DNA from: Candidatus Fibrimonadaceae bacterium
GTDB lineage: Bacteria; Fibrobacterota; Fibrobacteria; Fibrobacterales; Fibrobacteraceae
Assembly (NCBI GenBank): GCA_031281265.1
Contig: JAITFO010000071.1
Coordinates: forward strand, 1 to 32,338
DNA: 32,338 nt
Reading direction: 5' to 3'
Shown: one piece after another, positions 1-5,879 of the stretch
Layout: each line of letters starts with the position of its first letter
Numbering within the stretch: position 1 is the stretch's first letter
The notes under the pieces: model-generated
Database searches by the model: none
Seen by the model: only the letters and a program-made list of their open reading frames with translations
What the model was told of the DNA's origin: nothing
Position numbers and translations under genes: made by a program

Positions 1-2191
1 AATCGGCATCTTTGGGATCATTTATTTCGTTGAATGTTCTTTTTATTTCTCCAATCTTTTTGAAAATCACCTTTTTTGCTTCTCTATCATCGCTGCAATT
101 CTTATAAAGAAAAACTTGACTCTTGTATTCCTTAGTAATGCCTTGCAGTTTCGAATGCGTAGCAAAATCCAATTCGGAATATTTTTCATACAAATCAAAA
201 CGACTAATGAGCGAATTCCCGTGCTTTATGTTTATGTCAATATTGGGTAAAGTCTCTAACTCACCCTTGCCACTATCACGATAATAGGCATTTTTCAGCA
301 ACTCAATCCACAAACGCAATCGGCAAATTTCCACAGAATTTGGATTCACATCTACAACAAAAAGGCAATTCTCTATTATAGTTCGTTTCTCATTGAAAAG
401 CACTTCTTGAACCCCTTGGCTTTTGTTATTTTCGGGATTATAGGTGAAACCATTCCCATTGTCGTCAGTAATAACCAACTCATCATTACTAACTTCTATA
501 TTGTAACTCTTCAACCTTTTTCCATCTTTATCGCCTAAAATTTCTAATTTATATTTCAGCCAAATCATTTCATTCAAAGCAGAAACAAGAAAATGCCCCG
601 AACCAACGGCAGGGTCGCAAATGCGAACCGTATTGAAAATTTGATTTGCCTCCTTTATATCTTCGGTATTTTTTCCAATATGATTGTGCAAATCATCAAT
701 TGACTGACAATTCCACCCCTTTGTTTCGTTGAATTTTTGAACAACCGCACGACCAATGGTTTCGCGGCACATATACATCGTAATAAAGGATGGTGTGAAA
801 AATGAGCCGTCTTTGTAGCCATTGATTTTCTCAAAAATAAGCCCAAGCACCGAAGCTGAAATAAGTTGCTTGCTTTCTTCCTGAGTATTTTCTGAATCCT
901 CGCTGCTAAAATTGTATGCATCTAAAAAACGCAATAAATATTCTAAATGCGATTGTGGAGGTTCATCGTTTTTCAATATAGATTTTGAATAAATCTTAAA
1001 ATGGGTAATATGCCCCAAAGCCCTAATATAAATCGAATTCTTTTCAATATCTGTTTGCTCAAATAGTGAGCTATTGAGATAAGGAACCTTAGCAAATTTC
1101 TCTTTTAAAATTTTTGATTCGCGTTCATTTGTTTTTACAGCCAAAACGGAGAAAAATAATTCATTCAAATCACCGTAATTTTCCAACTTGCAGGCGGAAA
1201 GAAAAGCATAATTTTTGTCTTTTTTATGATATTTACAAATTTGTGCTTCAAGCAATTTCAAAAATAAAATACGGTTAATCCAAATAATAGCCAGTCTAAA
1301 TGCGGCGTTATATGTCCGTTCTTCTTTGTTTTCGCCATACTGTGGATCATTTAATACTCTACACTCATCGGATTTAATATAGTGCATAGCTCTTTCTATA
1401 AGCGACCCATCATTGTCGGTTTTCTTATACACAATTACTTTTTTGCCTTCTTTAGCCTCTTCCTCTAGCCCGATAATGTGCAAAAGTTCTGTGTAAAATT
1501 CCTTGTTCAATTGGTTGTTGTCATTGGCAACTTCCAATTTGAGTAAATGCATAGGATGCAAAAATTTATACAAATCCAGCGGTTTATCATCATAGTTGCG
1601 AATATCAAAATTGGTGAATTTTATATTATTGATGTGCTTGTCAATGGCAGAAGCGGCTATTTCCTTGTAGAAAGTATCGTTTTTTGTCGCTGCGGATGTT
1701 TTATTTTCAAACTCTTTGAATTTCTTTATCAGTTCTTTATCGCTTGCGAATGTGTCCTCAAAATCGCGAGCATCAAATACAACCCATTCATATATATTGG
1801 TGATTATCAGGTAGCGAAGGTCAGAGTTTTTTCCAGTTATCCGTTCACGTAGATAATATAGTAGCAATTCTTGAAACGATTTTGCGTTCATATTATTATG
1901 ATTTACCATTTCAGATTTGTTTTTAGGGCTTTTTGTTTCGATAAGTACACCAACGGGAGATTTGTCGGTATTATCGTTATGGATTACCAAATCATTTTTT
2001 CCCTTGGTATTGATAAAGTATTCGTCTTTGTAATAAACTGCTTTGAGAAAATCCCTGAGCAAATTTTTATGAAACTCTTCGCTTTCTTTCGGATTTATAT
2101 TGCCAAGCAATTTGTCAAGTTCTTTTTTGAAAAGTTCAATATCTGACTGGCTCGGTTTTATTCCTTTCATTAATATTGTGGCAGCGGTCAT
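1..2191 (-). CDS. Type IIG restriction-modification enzyme, N-terminal part (3' end outside window)
   Basis: One uninterrupted frame of 730 codons runs from ATG at 2191 to the window edge; I checked every codon and found no stop. GGAG lies 6 nt before the ATG. Residues about 47-87 show a PD-(D/E)xK nuclease pattern, with D67 and then E85-T-K87. A long helical region follows. Residues 526-532 (DPAVGSG) are motif I (SAM binding) of an N6-adenine methyltransferase of the Eco57I type. The catalytic NPPY motif and target-recognition domain are expected beyond the left edge. Nuclease plus methyltransferase in one chain is the type IIG arrangement, in which one protein both methylates and cuts DNA. 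The three plus-strand genes starting at 2356 are divergent from it. Class assignment is firm; specificity and integrity of the C-terminus cannot be judged. Confidence 0.88.
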   Translation of the reverse strand, partial: MTAATILMKGIKPSQSDIELFKKELDKLLGNINPKESEEFHKNLLRDFLKAVYYKDEYFINTKGKNDLVIHNDNTDKSPVGVLIETKSPKNKSEMVNHNNMNAKSFQELLLYYLRERITGKNSDLRYLIITNIYEWVVFDARDFEDTFASDKELIKKFKEFENKTSAATKNDTFYKEIAASAIDKHINNIKFTNFDIRNYDDKPLDLYKFLHPMHLLKLEVANDNNQLNKEFYTELLHIIGLEEEAKEGKKVIVYKKTDNDGSLIERAMHYIKSDECRVLNDPQYGENKEERTYNAAFRLAIIWINRILFLKLLEAQICKYHKKDKNYAFLSACKLENYGDLNELFFSVLAVKTNERESKILKEKFAKVPYLNSSLFEQTDIEKNSIYIRALGHITHFKIYSKSILKNDEPPQSHLEYLLRFLDAYNFSSEDSENTQEESKQLISASVLGLIFEKINGYKDGSFFTPSFITMYMCRETIGRAVVQKFNETKGWNCQSIDDLHNHIGKNTEDIKEANQIFNTVRICDPAVGSGHFLVSALNEMIWLKYKLEILGDKDGKRLKSYNIEVSNDELVITDDNGNGFTYNPENNKSQGVQEVLFNEKRTIIENCLFVVDVNPNSVEICRLRLWIELLKNAYYRDSGKGELETLPNIDINIKHGNSLISRFDLYEKYSELDFATHSKLQGITKEYKSQVFLYKNCSDDREAKKVIFKKIGEIKRTFNEINDPKDAD

Positions 2192-2303
2192 TTTTACTCC
2201 TTGAATAAGAGAATGTAGAAAAACCCATCTTACAAAACAGACTAGCCTATGGGGATTAACCGTGCCTTCCAACGCAGCTTGGTGATTTTCTAATCGTCCG
2301 AGC

Positions 2304-2331
2304 TTGCATAAGCGGTGAGTTTTTCTATATT
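2304..2331 (+). promoter_or_regulatory. Sigma70-type promoter before the 2356 gene
   Basis: TTGCAT (2304-2309), a 16-nt spacer and TATATT (2326-2331), inside the recurring TTTTCTATATT motif. The predicted leader contains AGGAGAC before the ATG at 2356. Inferred from sequence only. Confidence 0.55.
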
Positions 2332-2355
2332 ACCCTAAAATAGGAGACTGACAAT

Positions 2356-2655
2356 ATGAACCAATTCATAGTAGCGCAATCTGGCAAGATAATCAATCTA
2401 AGCTCAGTTAAATTGATTACTGACTCGCCAGAAAAATCGTGCATAAGCGCATTTATAGACCTAGGGCAAGATTCCTCAGTTGAACTATATAGCAGCCAAA
2501 ATGCAGAACTACGAGACTATATCCTCGACCGAATAACATATAGCATAAAAAACACTCGAGTCATAATAAACATCCCAGAATTCATCAAAGATGCCGAAGA
2601 CGCACCGGATGTCTATCTGACCAAACACTACAAGCATCAAGACGTCCCACAATAA
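2356..2655 (+). CDS. Hypothetical protein, 99 aa
   Basis: I do not recognise this protein. It is 99 aa, soluble and mixed alpha/beta, with no signal peptide or membrane segment. The ATG is well supported by AGGAGAC upstream and by a promoter at 2304-2331. The N-terminal half looks beta-rich (MNQFIVAQSGKIINLSSVKL), which might be a small PH-like or single-domain fold, but this is a guess. It is divergent from the restriction-modification gene and is followed by two further unrecognised genes on the same strand. The second has its own promoter-like motif, so this is probably a separate transcript. A defence-island accessory role is possible from position only. Confidence 0.6.
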   Translation: MNQFIVAQSGKIINLSSVKLITDSPEKSCISAFIDLGQDSSVELYSSQNAELRDYILDRITYSIKNTRVIINIPEFIKDAEDAPDVYLTKHYKHQDVPQ

Positions 2656-2682
2656 AGGAACGCCAAAACAAGCAGCTTGGAA

Positions 2683-2693
2683 TTTTCTATATT
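2683..2693 (+). promoter_or_regulatory. TTTTCTATATT promoter motif
   Basis: TTTTC followed by TATATT at 2688-2693, 24 nt before the ATG at 2718. No clear -35 box. It is the same motif as upstream of the 2356 gene. Confidence 0.45.
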
Positions 2694-2717
2694 AACAAAA
2701 AACAAGCGAGGTTGAAT

Positions 2718-2894
2718 ATGGAAAGAAAAACACTTTCACAAAAAGCTGTGGAAATTGCCGCAGAGGAACCTAAAAAAACTTCCAGTAGCGTTTTTAAAAG
2801 GGCAAAAGCTCAGTTGAAAGAATTGTTAAAGCCAAAGGATGCTGAAATAAGTATAAAAAAAGTTAAATGGCGCGAACGCAAAAGCTCTTGGTAA
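2718..2894 (+). CDS. Small basic hypothetical protein, 58 aa
   Basis: 58 aa, Lys/Arg-rich and predicted helical (KRAKAQLKELLKPK in the middle), with no recognised domain. The start at 2718 is chosen over an in-frame TTG at 2712 because GCGAGG lies at normal distance from the ATG. It is 21 nt ahead of the 2916 gene, which has its own strong GGGAGG site, so the two are probably co-transcribed from the motif at 2683. Its basic character would suit nucleic-acid binding, but that is speculative. Confidence 0.5.
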   Translation: MERKTLSQKAVEIAAEEPKKTSSSVFKRAKAQLKELLKPKDAEISIKKVKWRERKSSW

Positions 2895-2915
2895 CAATTT
2901 ACAGGGAGGTTTTTT

Positions 2916-3518
2916 ATGGATAGGGAAATTTTCAATAAGTTGTGGGAAATTACAGCAAAAAAAGAAATAGAAAAAATAATCGCTTCCTGCCGATATAAGG
3001 TAGAGATGAAATATAGCAACGTACATTTTAGAGAGAATGTTTACAGCAAGTACAATAACGAGCGGAGAAAATTTAGAAAAGCAATCGGTATGTCAGAAGA
3101 CAGCAGGCTGGACAGGCACAAAGTTGCAGCTCTGTTTTATGCCGCCATTGTTGACAATACCGGAGGTTACTCTTTAGAAGTTTTCTACAACAGAATCGAA
3201 AGATTGCCAGATGCAGAAGCCAGCGTAACGCACGAAATAGCCTTTAACATAGCCTGTGGGATATTAGAGGCCATTATAGTAAGCAATAACAGAATAGACG
3301 AAGACTATAGAAAGTATGTGGCAGAAAACGGGCTTGTAGAGCCAGGGCTTGTATGCTTTAAAGACCACGGCGACACGACTTATAAAGAAGAACTTTTGAA
3401 GCAGCTAATTTACGCCCAAAAAGAAAACAAGCTATCCGTCAGCCAACTCGCCATAATTTTCTCTTTGATAGAGAGCAACACCAGCTCTTGCTACAAATCA
3501 AGAACTAGGAAACATTAA
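2916..3518 (+). CDS. Hypothetical helical protein, 200 aa
   Basis: A complete 200-aa ORF with a strong GGGAGG site 7 nt before the ATG. It is predicted mostly helical. Around residues 64-75 it has the pattern RLDRHKVAALFYAAI, and near 105-120 EIAFNIACGILEAII, two amphipathic helices that look like a conserved core. Similar RLDxHK patterns occur in uncharacterised proteins near defence and mobile genes, but I cannot name the family. The protein is soluble. It is the last gene of the short plus-strand cluster and is followed by a strong hairpin (3540-3581) that likely ends the transcript. Confidence 0.6.
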   Translation: MDREIFNKLWEITAKKEIEKIIASCRYKVEMKYSNVHFRENVYSKYNNERRKFRKAIGMSEDSRLDRHKVAALFYAAIVDNTGGYSLEVFYNRIERLPDAEASVTHEIAFNIACGILEAIIVSNNRIDEDYRKYVAENGLVEPGLVCFKDHGDTTYKEELLKQLIYAQKENKLSVSQLAIIFSLIESNTSSCYKSRTRKH

Positions 3519-3539
3519 CTTTGGATTAGGGGGTTGTGG

Positions 3540-3581
3540 CTTCCCCCCGTTAGCCCTCCGGGCGGAAAAAACGGGGGGAGG
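3540..3581. terminator. G/C-rich hairpin, probable terminator
   Basis: CCCCCCGTT at 543-551 of the 3 kb block pairs with AACGGGGGG at 570-578. Outer pairs extend the stem to about 12 bp around an 18-nt loop that can itself pair (CCTCCGGGCGG). No long T run follows directly on either strand, so its action as an intrinsic terminator is likely but not certain. It lies between the 2916 gene and the minus-strand tRNAs and could serve both. Confidence 0.6.
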
Positions 3582-3582
3582 A

Positions 3583-3611
3583 AATTATGATTTTGTTAAA
3601 AAATCATAATT
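3583..3611. repeat. Perfect 12-bp A/T inverted repeat
   Basis: AATTATGATTTT (3583-3594) and AAAATCATAATT (3600-3611) are exact reverse complements around a 5-nt loop, directly adjoining the G/C-rich hairpin. It may be a second terminator stem or a protein-binding site. Confidence 0.7.
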
Positions 3612-3631
3612 CAAGGGGGGATCTTTGGAAG

Positions 3632-3706
3632 CGGGATGGACGAGGCTTGAACTCGCAACCTCCGACGTGACAGGCCGGTGCTCTAACCAAATTGAGCTAC
3701 CACCCC
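3632..3706 (-). tRNA. tRNA-Asp (GTC)
   Basis: A full cloverleaf can be drawn. It has a 7-bp acceptor stem with one G-U pair, a D-arm with GGTTA, and anticodon stem CCGGC/GTCGG with loop CTGTCAC (anticodon GTC). The T-loop is TTCAAGC and the discriminator is G, as expected for tRNA-Asp. The 3' CCA is not encoded. It lies 9 nt downstream of tRNA-Val on the same strand, so they are probably co-transcribed. Confidence 0.95.
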
Positions 3707-3715
3707 AAAGGTTAA

Positions 3716-3790
3716 TGGGCGATAACGGATTCGAACCGCTGACATTCTGCTTGTAAGGCAGACGCTCTGAACCAGCTGAGCTAATCGCCC
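3716..3790 (-). tRNA. tRNA-Val (TAC)
   Basis: A complete cloverleaf: acceptor GGGCGAT/ATCGCCC, anticodon stem TCTGC/GCAGA, loop CTTACAA giving anticodon TAC, T-arm with GGTTCGAATCC, discriminator A. CCA is not encoded. It lies just after the small membrane-protein gene and may share its transcript. Confidence 0.95.
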
Positions 3791-3795
3791 TAAAA

Positions 3796-3990
3796 TCAAT
3801 CGCCCTTCTTCTTTTCGCTAACCCATAGTATGCCAATAGGCATCACCACAAGATAAGCAAAAACCAAAATAAGCGGAGCCGCAGTTAACGAAACTGGATT
3901 TTCCGCTGGACCTTGAGCCAAGCAGAAAAAGCCGACAACTAACAGCAAAACGCCTACGGCAATTATCGCAATGTTCTTTTTATTGTCCAT
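3796..3990 (-). CDS. Small two-helix membrane protein (DUF3098-like)
   Basis: 64 aa with two hydrophobic helices at about residues 8-26 and 36-56 and a basic C-terminal tail (SEKKKGD). The layout (short charged N-terminus, VGVLLLVVGFFCLAQG, a polar loop with a Pro/Ala/Leu turn, then a second helix) resembles the small DUF3098 membrane proteins of Bacteroidetes and Fibrobacter. Those have no assigned function and often lie near cell-division genes. The start at 3990 has AAAGAGCG upstream. It ends 5 nt before tRNA-Val. The family link is from memory of the pattern and is moderate. Confidence 0.65.
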   Translation of the reverse strand: MDNKKNIAIIAVGVLLLVVGFFCLAQGPAENPVSLTAAPLILVFAYLVVMPIGILWVSEKKKGD

Positions 3991-4059
3991 AAATCGCTCT
4001 TTCCACTAGTGTGAATGTAAAATTTAGAAAAAAAACAGCCCATCGTCAAGGGTCATTCC

Positions 4060-4088
4060 TTGACAAATTGCAAAAAAATTGCTATATT
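4060..4088 (+). promoter_or_regulatory. Near-consensus sigma70 promoter of rpmE2, giving a leaderless mRNA
   Basis: TTGACA (4060-4065), exactly 17 nt, then TATATT (4083-4088). Only 7 nt separate the -10 box from the ATG at 4096. Transcription should therefore start at or next to the start codon. Confidence 0.85.
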
Positions 4089-4095
4089 TGTGTGT

Positions 4096-4401
4096 ATGAA
4101 AGAAGGAATTCATCCGGAATATCGCAAAACCGTGTTTATAGACGCAAATACGGGTAAGGAATTTTTGACTCGTAGCACAAAGGTTTCCAGCGAAAAACGC
4201 ACTATAAACGGCGAGGAATATCAAGTTATCTCTTTGGAAATAACCTCGGATACTCATCCGTTTTGGACCGGCAAAATGCACCATCTGGATACAGCAGGTC
4301 GCATAGATCGTTTCAACAAGCGGTTCGGCGGGCAGATAGTAGGTGCAAAGCGCAAAACCGCTCGCAAGGCGGCAGCAACCGAAGAAAGCGAAGAAACTTA
4401 A
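4096..4401 (+). CDS. rpmE2: 50S ribosomal protein L31 type B
   Basis: 101 aa. Residues 1-80 match type B L31: MKEGIHPEYRK at the start, FLTRST, and the conserved SDTHPFWTGK and FNKRFG segments. L31 is a peripheral 50S protein at the subunit bridge. Type B forms lack the zinc-binding Cys set of type A, and no Cys is present here. The C-terminal 20 residues are a Lys/Ala/Glu-rich tail (KRKTARKAAATEESEET) longer than usual. The start at 4096 is chosen over an in-frame ATG at 4060 because family homology begins with MKEGIHP and because the promoter -35 box overlaps 4060. No Shine-Dalgarno exists; the mRNA is predicted to be leaderless. Confidence 0.93.
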   Translation: MKEGIHPEYRKTVFIDANTGKEFLTRSTKVSSEKRTINGEEYQVISLEITSDTHPFWTGKMHHLDTAGRIDRFNKRFGGQIVGAKRKTARKAAATEESEET

Positions 4402-4409
4402 AAATACCC

Positions 4410-4438
4410 TTGACAAAGATATTTTGAATTTCTATCTT
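4410..4438 (+). promoter_or_regulatory. tRNA-Gly promoter
   Basis: TTGACA (4410-4415), a 17-nt spacer and TATCTT (4433-4438), placed 16 nt before the tRNA. Confidence 0.75.
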
Positions 4439-4454
4439 TTACATACGGATTTTA

Positions 4455-4527
4455 GCGGGAATAGCTCAGTTGGTAGAGCATAACCTTGCCAAGGTTAGGG
4501 TCGGGGGTTCGAGTCTCCTTTCCCGCT
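4455..4527 (+). tRNA. tRNA-Gly (GCC)
   Basis: A complete 73-nt cloverleaf: acceptor GCGGGAA/TTCCCGC with discriminator T, anticodon stem TAACC/GGTTA, loop TTGCCAA (anticodon GCC), T-loop TTCGAGT. CCA is not encoded. Positions 4466-4527 are duplicated exactly at 4894-4955. Confidence 0.95.
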
Positions 4528-4686
4528 CTTTTCACCTTTTTGATTGTTGTAATAGTTTTCCAAGTTTTCAGAATAGGTTATTTCTTTTTTAATAATATGA
4601 AATCTCCTACAAGGATTGAAAAGGCTGTCAAAAGCCCAGACCACCGCTGACAAAATAAAAAAAATGACTGCTTTTATTTTTTTCAT
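4495..4686 (-). CDS. Possible small exported or membrane peptide, 63 aa
   Basis: The first 20 residues (MKKIKAVIFFILSAVVWAFD) look like a signal peptide or a single membrane helix. The rest is polar, and the last residues (SGKGDSNPRP) are simply the antisense of tRNA-Gly. Support comes from a TTTTCTATATT motif at 4709-4719 on the minus strand, correctly placed upstream, and a weak AAGAG site. Against it, the 3' end overlaps the tRNA gene by 33 nt, so the frame may have been truncated or extended when this region was rearranged. I recognise no family. Confidence 0.4.
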   Translation of the reverse strand: MKKIKAVIFFILSAVVWAFDSLFNPCRRFHIIKKEITYSENLENYYNNQKGEKSGKGDSNPRP

Positions 4687-4794
4687 AATAAACTCTTATT
4701 TTAATCCTAATATAGAAAATAAAATGAACCTTGCATAAAGGCACAGAAACCCCGAAAATTTTCTATATTATAACTAGGTCTTTGGACAAACAGG

Positions 4795-4884
4795 ATGAGC
4801 AAAATAACTAAAATGACTGCGCAAGAAGCACGCAGTTATGTAAAAAAGAATAACGCCAAGCTGCAGGCTGCTTCTGATTTTTAG
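4795..4884 (+). pseudogene. 29-codon gene remnant inside the tRNA-Gly duplication
   Basis: ATG at 4795 with CAGG upstream and a TTTTCTATATT promoter motif at 4759-4769. It encodes 29 aa starting MSKITKMTAQEARSYVKKNN, which looks like the N-terminus of an antitoxin-type or small regulatory protein. The last codons and stop lie in a segment (CTTCTGATTTTTAGCA) also found at 5581-5596 inside the merR-like gene on the opposite strand. This implies that the original 3' end was replaced by rearrangement. Probably a truncated gene with an intact promoter. Confidence 0.45.
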
Positions 4885-4893
4885 CAAAGAATT

Positions 4894-4955
4894 TCAGTTG
4901 GTAGAGCATAACCTTGCCAAGGTTAGGGTCGGGGGTTCGAGTCTCCTTTCCCGCT
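4894..4955 (+). pseudogene. Duplicated 3' part of tRNA-Gly (62-bp direct repeat, att-like)
   Basis: Identical to tRNA-Gly positions 4466-4527, from the D-arm TCAGTTGG to the end of the acceptor stem. The 5' acceptor strand is replaced by unrelated sequence, so it cannot fold as a tRNA. A duplicated tRNA 3' end is the classic trace of site-specific integration into a tRNA gene. Confidence 0.85.
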
Positions 4956-4975
4956 TTTTATTAGGCTTCAATAAT

Positions 4976-5290
4976 TTACTCGTTATCCTCAAACTCCGAG
5001 CCTCTGCTGGTGTGCCATATCCCAAGTATTTCTATTTCAGTTTCTTTTTCCCTATAGTAGATGTTGTAGCTAAATTTGCCTAGCTTTATTTGCCGCATTC
5101 CGTCTTTGTGCTTGATACCTATCCAAGGTGCTTTCTCCAATAGCCTTACTGCTTCAAAAAACTGCTTTCCCATTATCTCTGCTTGCTTTGGCGCATAATT
5201 ATCATAAAGATAATTTATAGCCTCGTCTAGCTGCCTTGCAAGTCTTAATGTGTAGGTTATTTTCTTTCTCTGCAAACTATTTTCTGCCAT
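4976..5290 (-). CDS. Type II toxin, RelE/ParE superfamily
   Basis: 104 aa. The pattern fits the ParE/RelE fold: an N-terminal strand (KITYTLRLARQLDEAINYL), two helices, then beta strands with LEKAPWIGIKHKDGMRQIKLGKFSYNIYY split around the Gly-Phe-Tyr turn, and the C-terminal EILGIWHTSRG typical of the family's last strand (IxxIxHxxR). Members poison DNA gyrase (ParE) or cleave ribosome-bound mRNA (RelE); which applies here is unclear. The start at 5290 (ATGGCAG) overlaps the antitoxin's last 14 nt. An upstream in-frame TTG at 5305 lies deeper in the antitoxin and is less likely. Overlap implies translational coupling. A fragment of a related toxin C-terminus occurs at 31508-31564. Confidence 0.85.
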   Translation of the reverse strand: MAENSLQRKKITYTLRLARQLDEAINYLYDNYAPKQAEIMGKQFFEAVRLLEKAPWIGIKHKDGMRQIKLGKFSYNIYYREKETEIEILGIWHTSRGSEFEDNE

Positions 5291-5507
5291 AATAGCCGTT
5301 CGCAAATTTTTCCATTACTTCTTTTTCTAGTTGCTCAATAGGGAATGTTTCTCCTCGGTCGGCTTCTGCTATGCTTATAGCTAACTCCCTATCAAGTTTT
5401 ATTTCATCTAATAGGTCTTCAGTCCAATTTTCAAGCCTTAGCGTTCCCATAGCCTGCTTTACTTCTGTTGCCGTCAATGTTTCTATTTCTGCTGTTTCCG
5501 TTGCCAT
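5277..5507 (-). CDS. Antitoxin partner of the RelE/ParE toxin
   Basis: 76 aa, acidic, placed directly upstream of and overlapping the toxin by 14 nt, the usual antitoxin-first order. The C-terminal half (ADRGETFPIEQLEKEVMEKF) resembles the toxin-binding region of addiction-module antitoxins. The N-terminal half (TATEVKQAMGTLRLENWTED) may be the DNA-binding or oligomerising part, but no ribbon-helix-helix is clear. The ATG at 5507 is chosen over a GTG at 5516 because GAGAGG sits 8 nt before it. The promoter is TTTTCTATATT at 5529-5539; such operons are normally autorepressed by the TA complex. Confidence 0.75.
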   Translation of the reverse strand: MATETAEIETLTATEVKQAMGTLRLENWTEDLLDEIKLDRELAISIAEADRGETFPIEQLEKEVMEKFANGYYGRK

Positions 5508-5528
5508 AATTTGCACCTCTCTACAAAA

Positions 5529-5539
5529 AATATAGAAAA
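5529..5539 (-). promoter_or_regulatory. TA operon promoter motif
   Basis: TTTTCTATATT on the minus strand, with -10 TATATT at 5534-5529, 21 nt before the antitoxin ATG. Confidence 0.55.
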
Positions 5540-5543
5540 TTTC

Positions 5544-5879
5544 TCACTTCTTAATTTTATTCAAGACGCTTTGCAAGTTGCTTCTGATTTTTAGCAGAGA
5601 ATTTTTGTCCATCACAAGTTTGCTTTTGACGGCTTTTAATTGAGATGTTTTTTTTCTGGGCTCTTTTGCTGGGTCATAATTTGCATCGTTTTTGATTTTT
5701 TTTGCTATCTCAATATCACTGTGGCTGTACATTCGTTTGCCAGCCCTGTTTTTTTGGGGATTAAAAGCGGGAAATTTCTCTTCCCACGAGCGCAAAACGC
5801 TGATAGGAACGCCTACTATTTTAGAGGCTTCATTGCTGGTAAAATACATCTTCTCGGTTTTTACCTGCCCGTATTTCAT
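5544..5879 (-). CDS. MerR-like HTH regulator
   Basis: 111 aa. Residues about 11-65 form a MerR-type winged helix: YFTSNEASKIVGVPISVLRSWEEKF, then a wing with RAGKRMYSHSDIE. This is the pattern of MlrA/CarA-like MerR proteins (first-helix SxxEASxIxGVPxSVLRxWE). The remainder (residues 80-111) is a basic helix with no effector domain and no Cys metal site. The ATG overlaps the ackA stop as ATGA, so it is translationally coupled to ackA. It could regulate ackA or an unlinked target. Its position downstream in the operon, rather than divergent, is unusual for MerR. Confidence 0.8.
   Translation of the reverse strand: MKYGQVKTEKMYFTSNEASKIVGVPISVLRSWEEKFPAFNPQKNRAGKRMYSHSDIEIAKKIKNDANYDPAKEPRKKTSQLKAVKSKLVMDKNSLLKIRSNLQSVLNKIKK

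Noticed and set aside
2810-3026. Two minus-strand frames of 66-69 aa opposite the 2718 and 2916 genes
   Set aside because: Shadows of genes with good ribosome sites on the plus strand.
3585-3836. 83-aa minus-strand frame containing GSNPLSP-type peptide
   Set aside because: It reads through tRNA-Val and tRNA-Asp; such peptides are a typical artefact of translating tRNA genes.
4898-5083. 61-aa plus-strand frame from the tRNA-Gly duplicate into the toxin region
   Set aside because: It begins inside the tRNA fragment and runs antisense to the toxin gene; no start signals.
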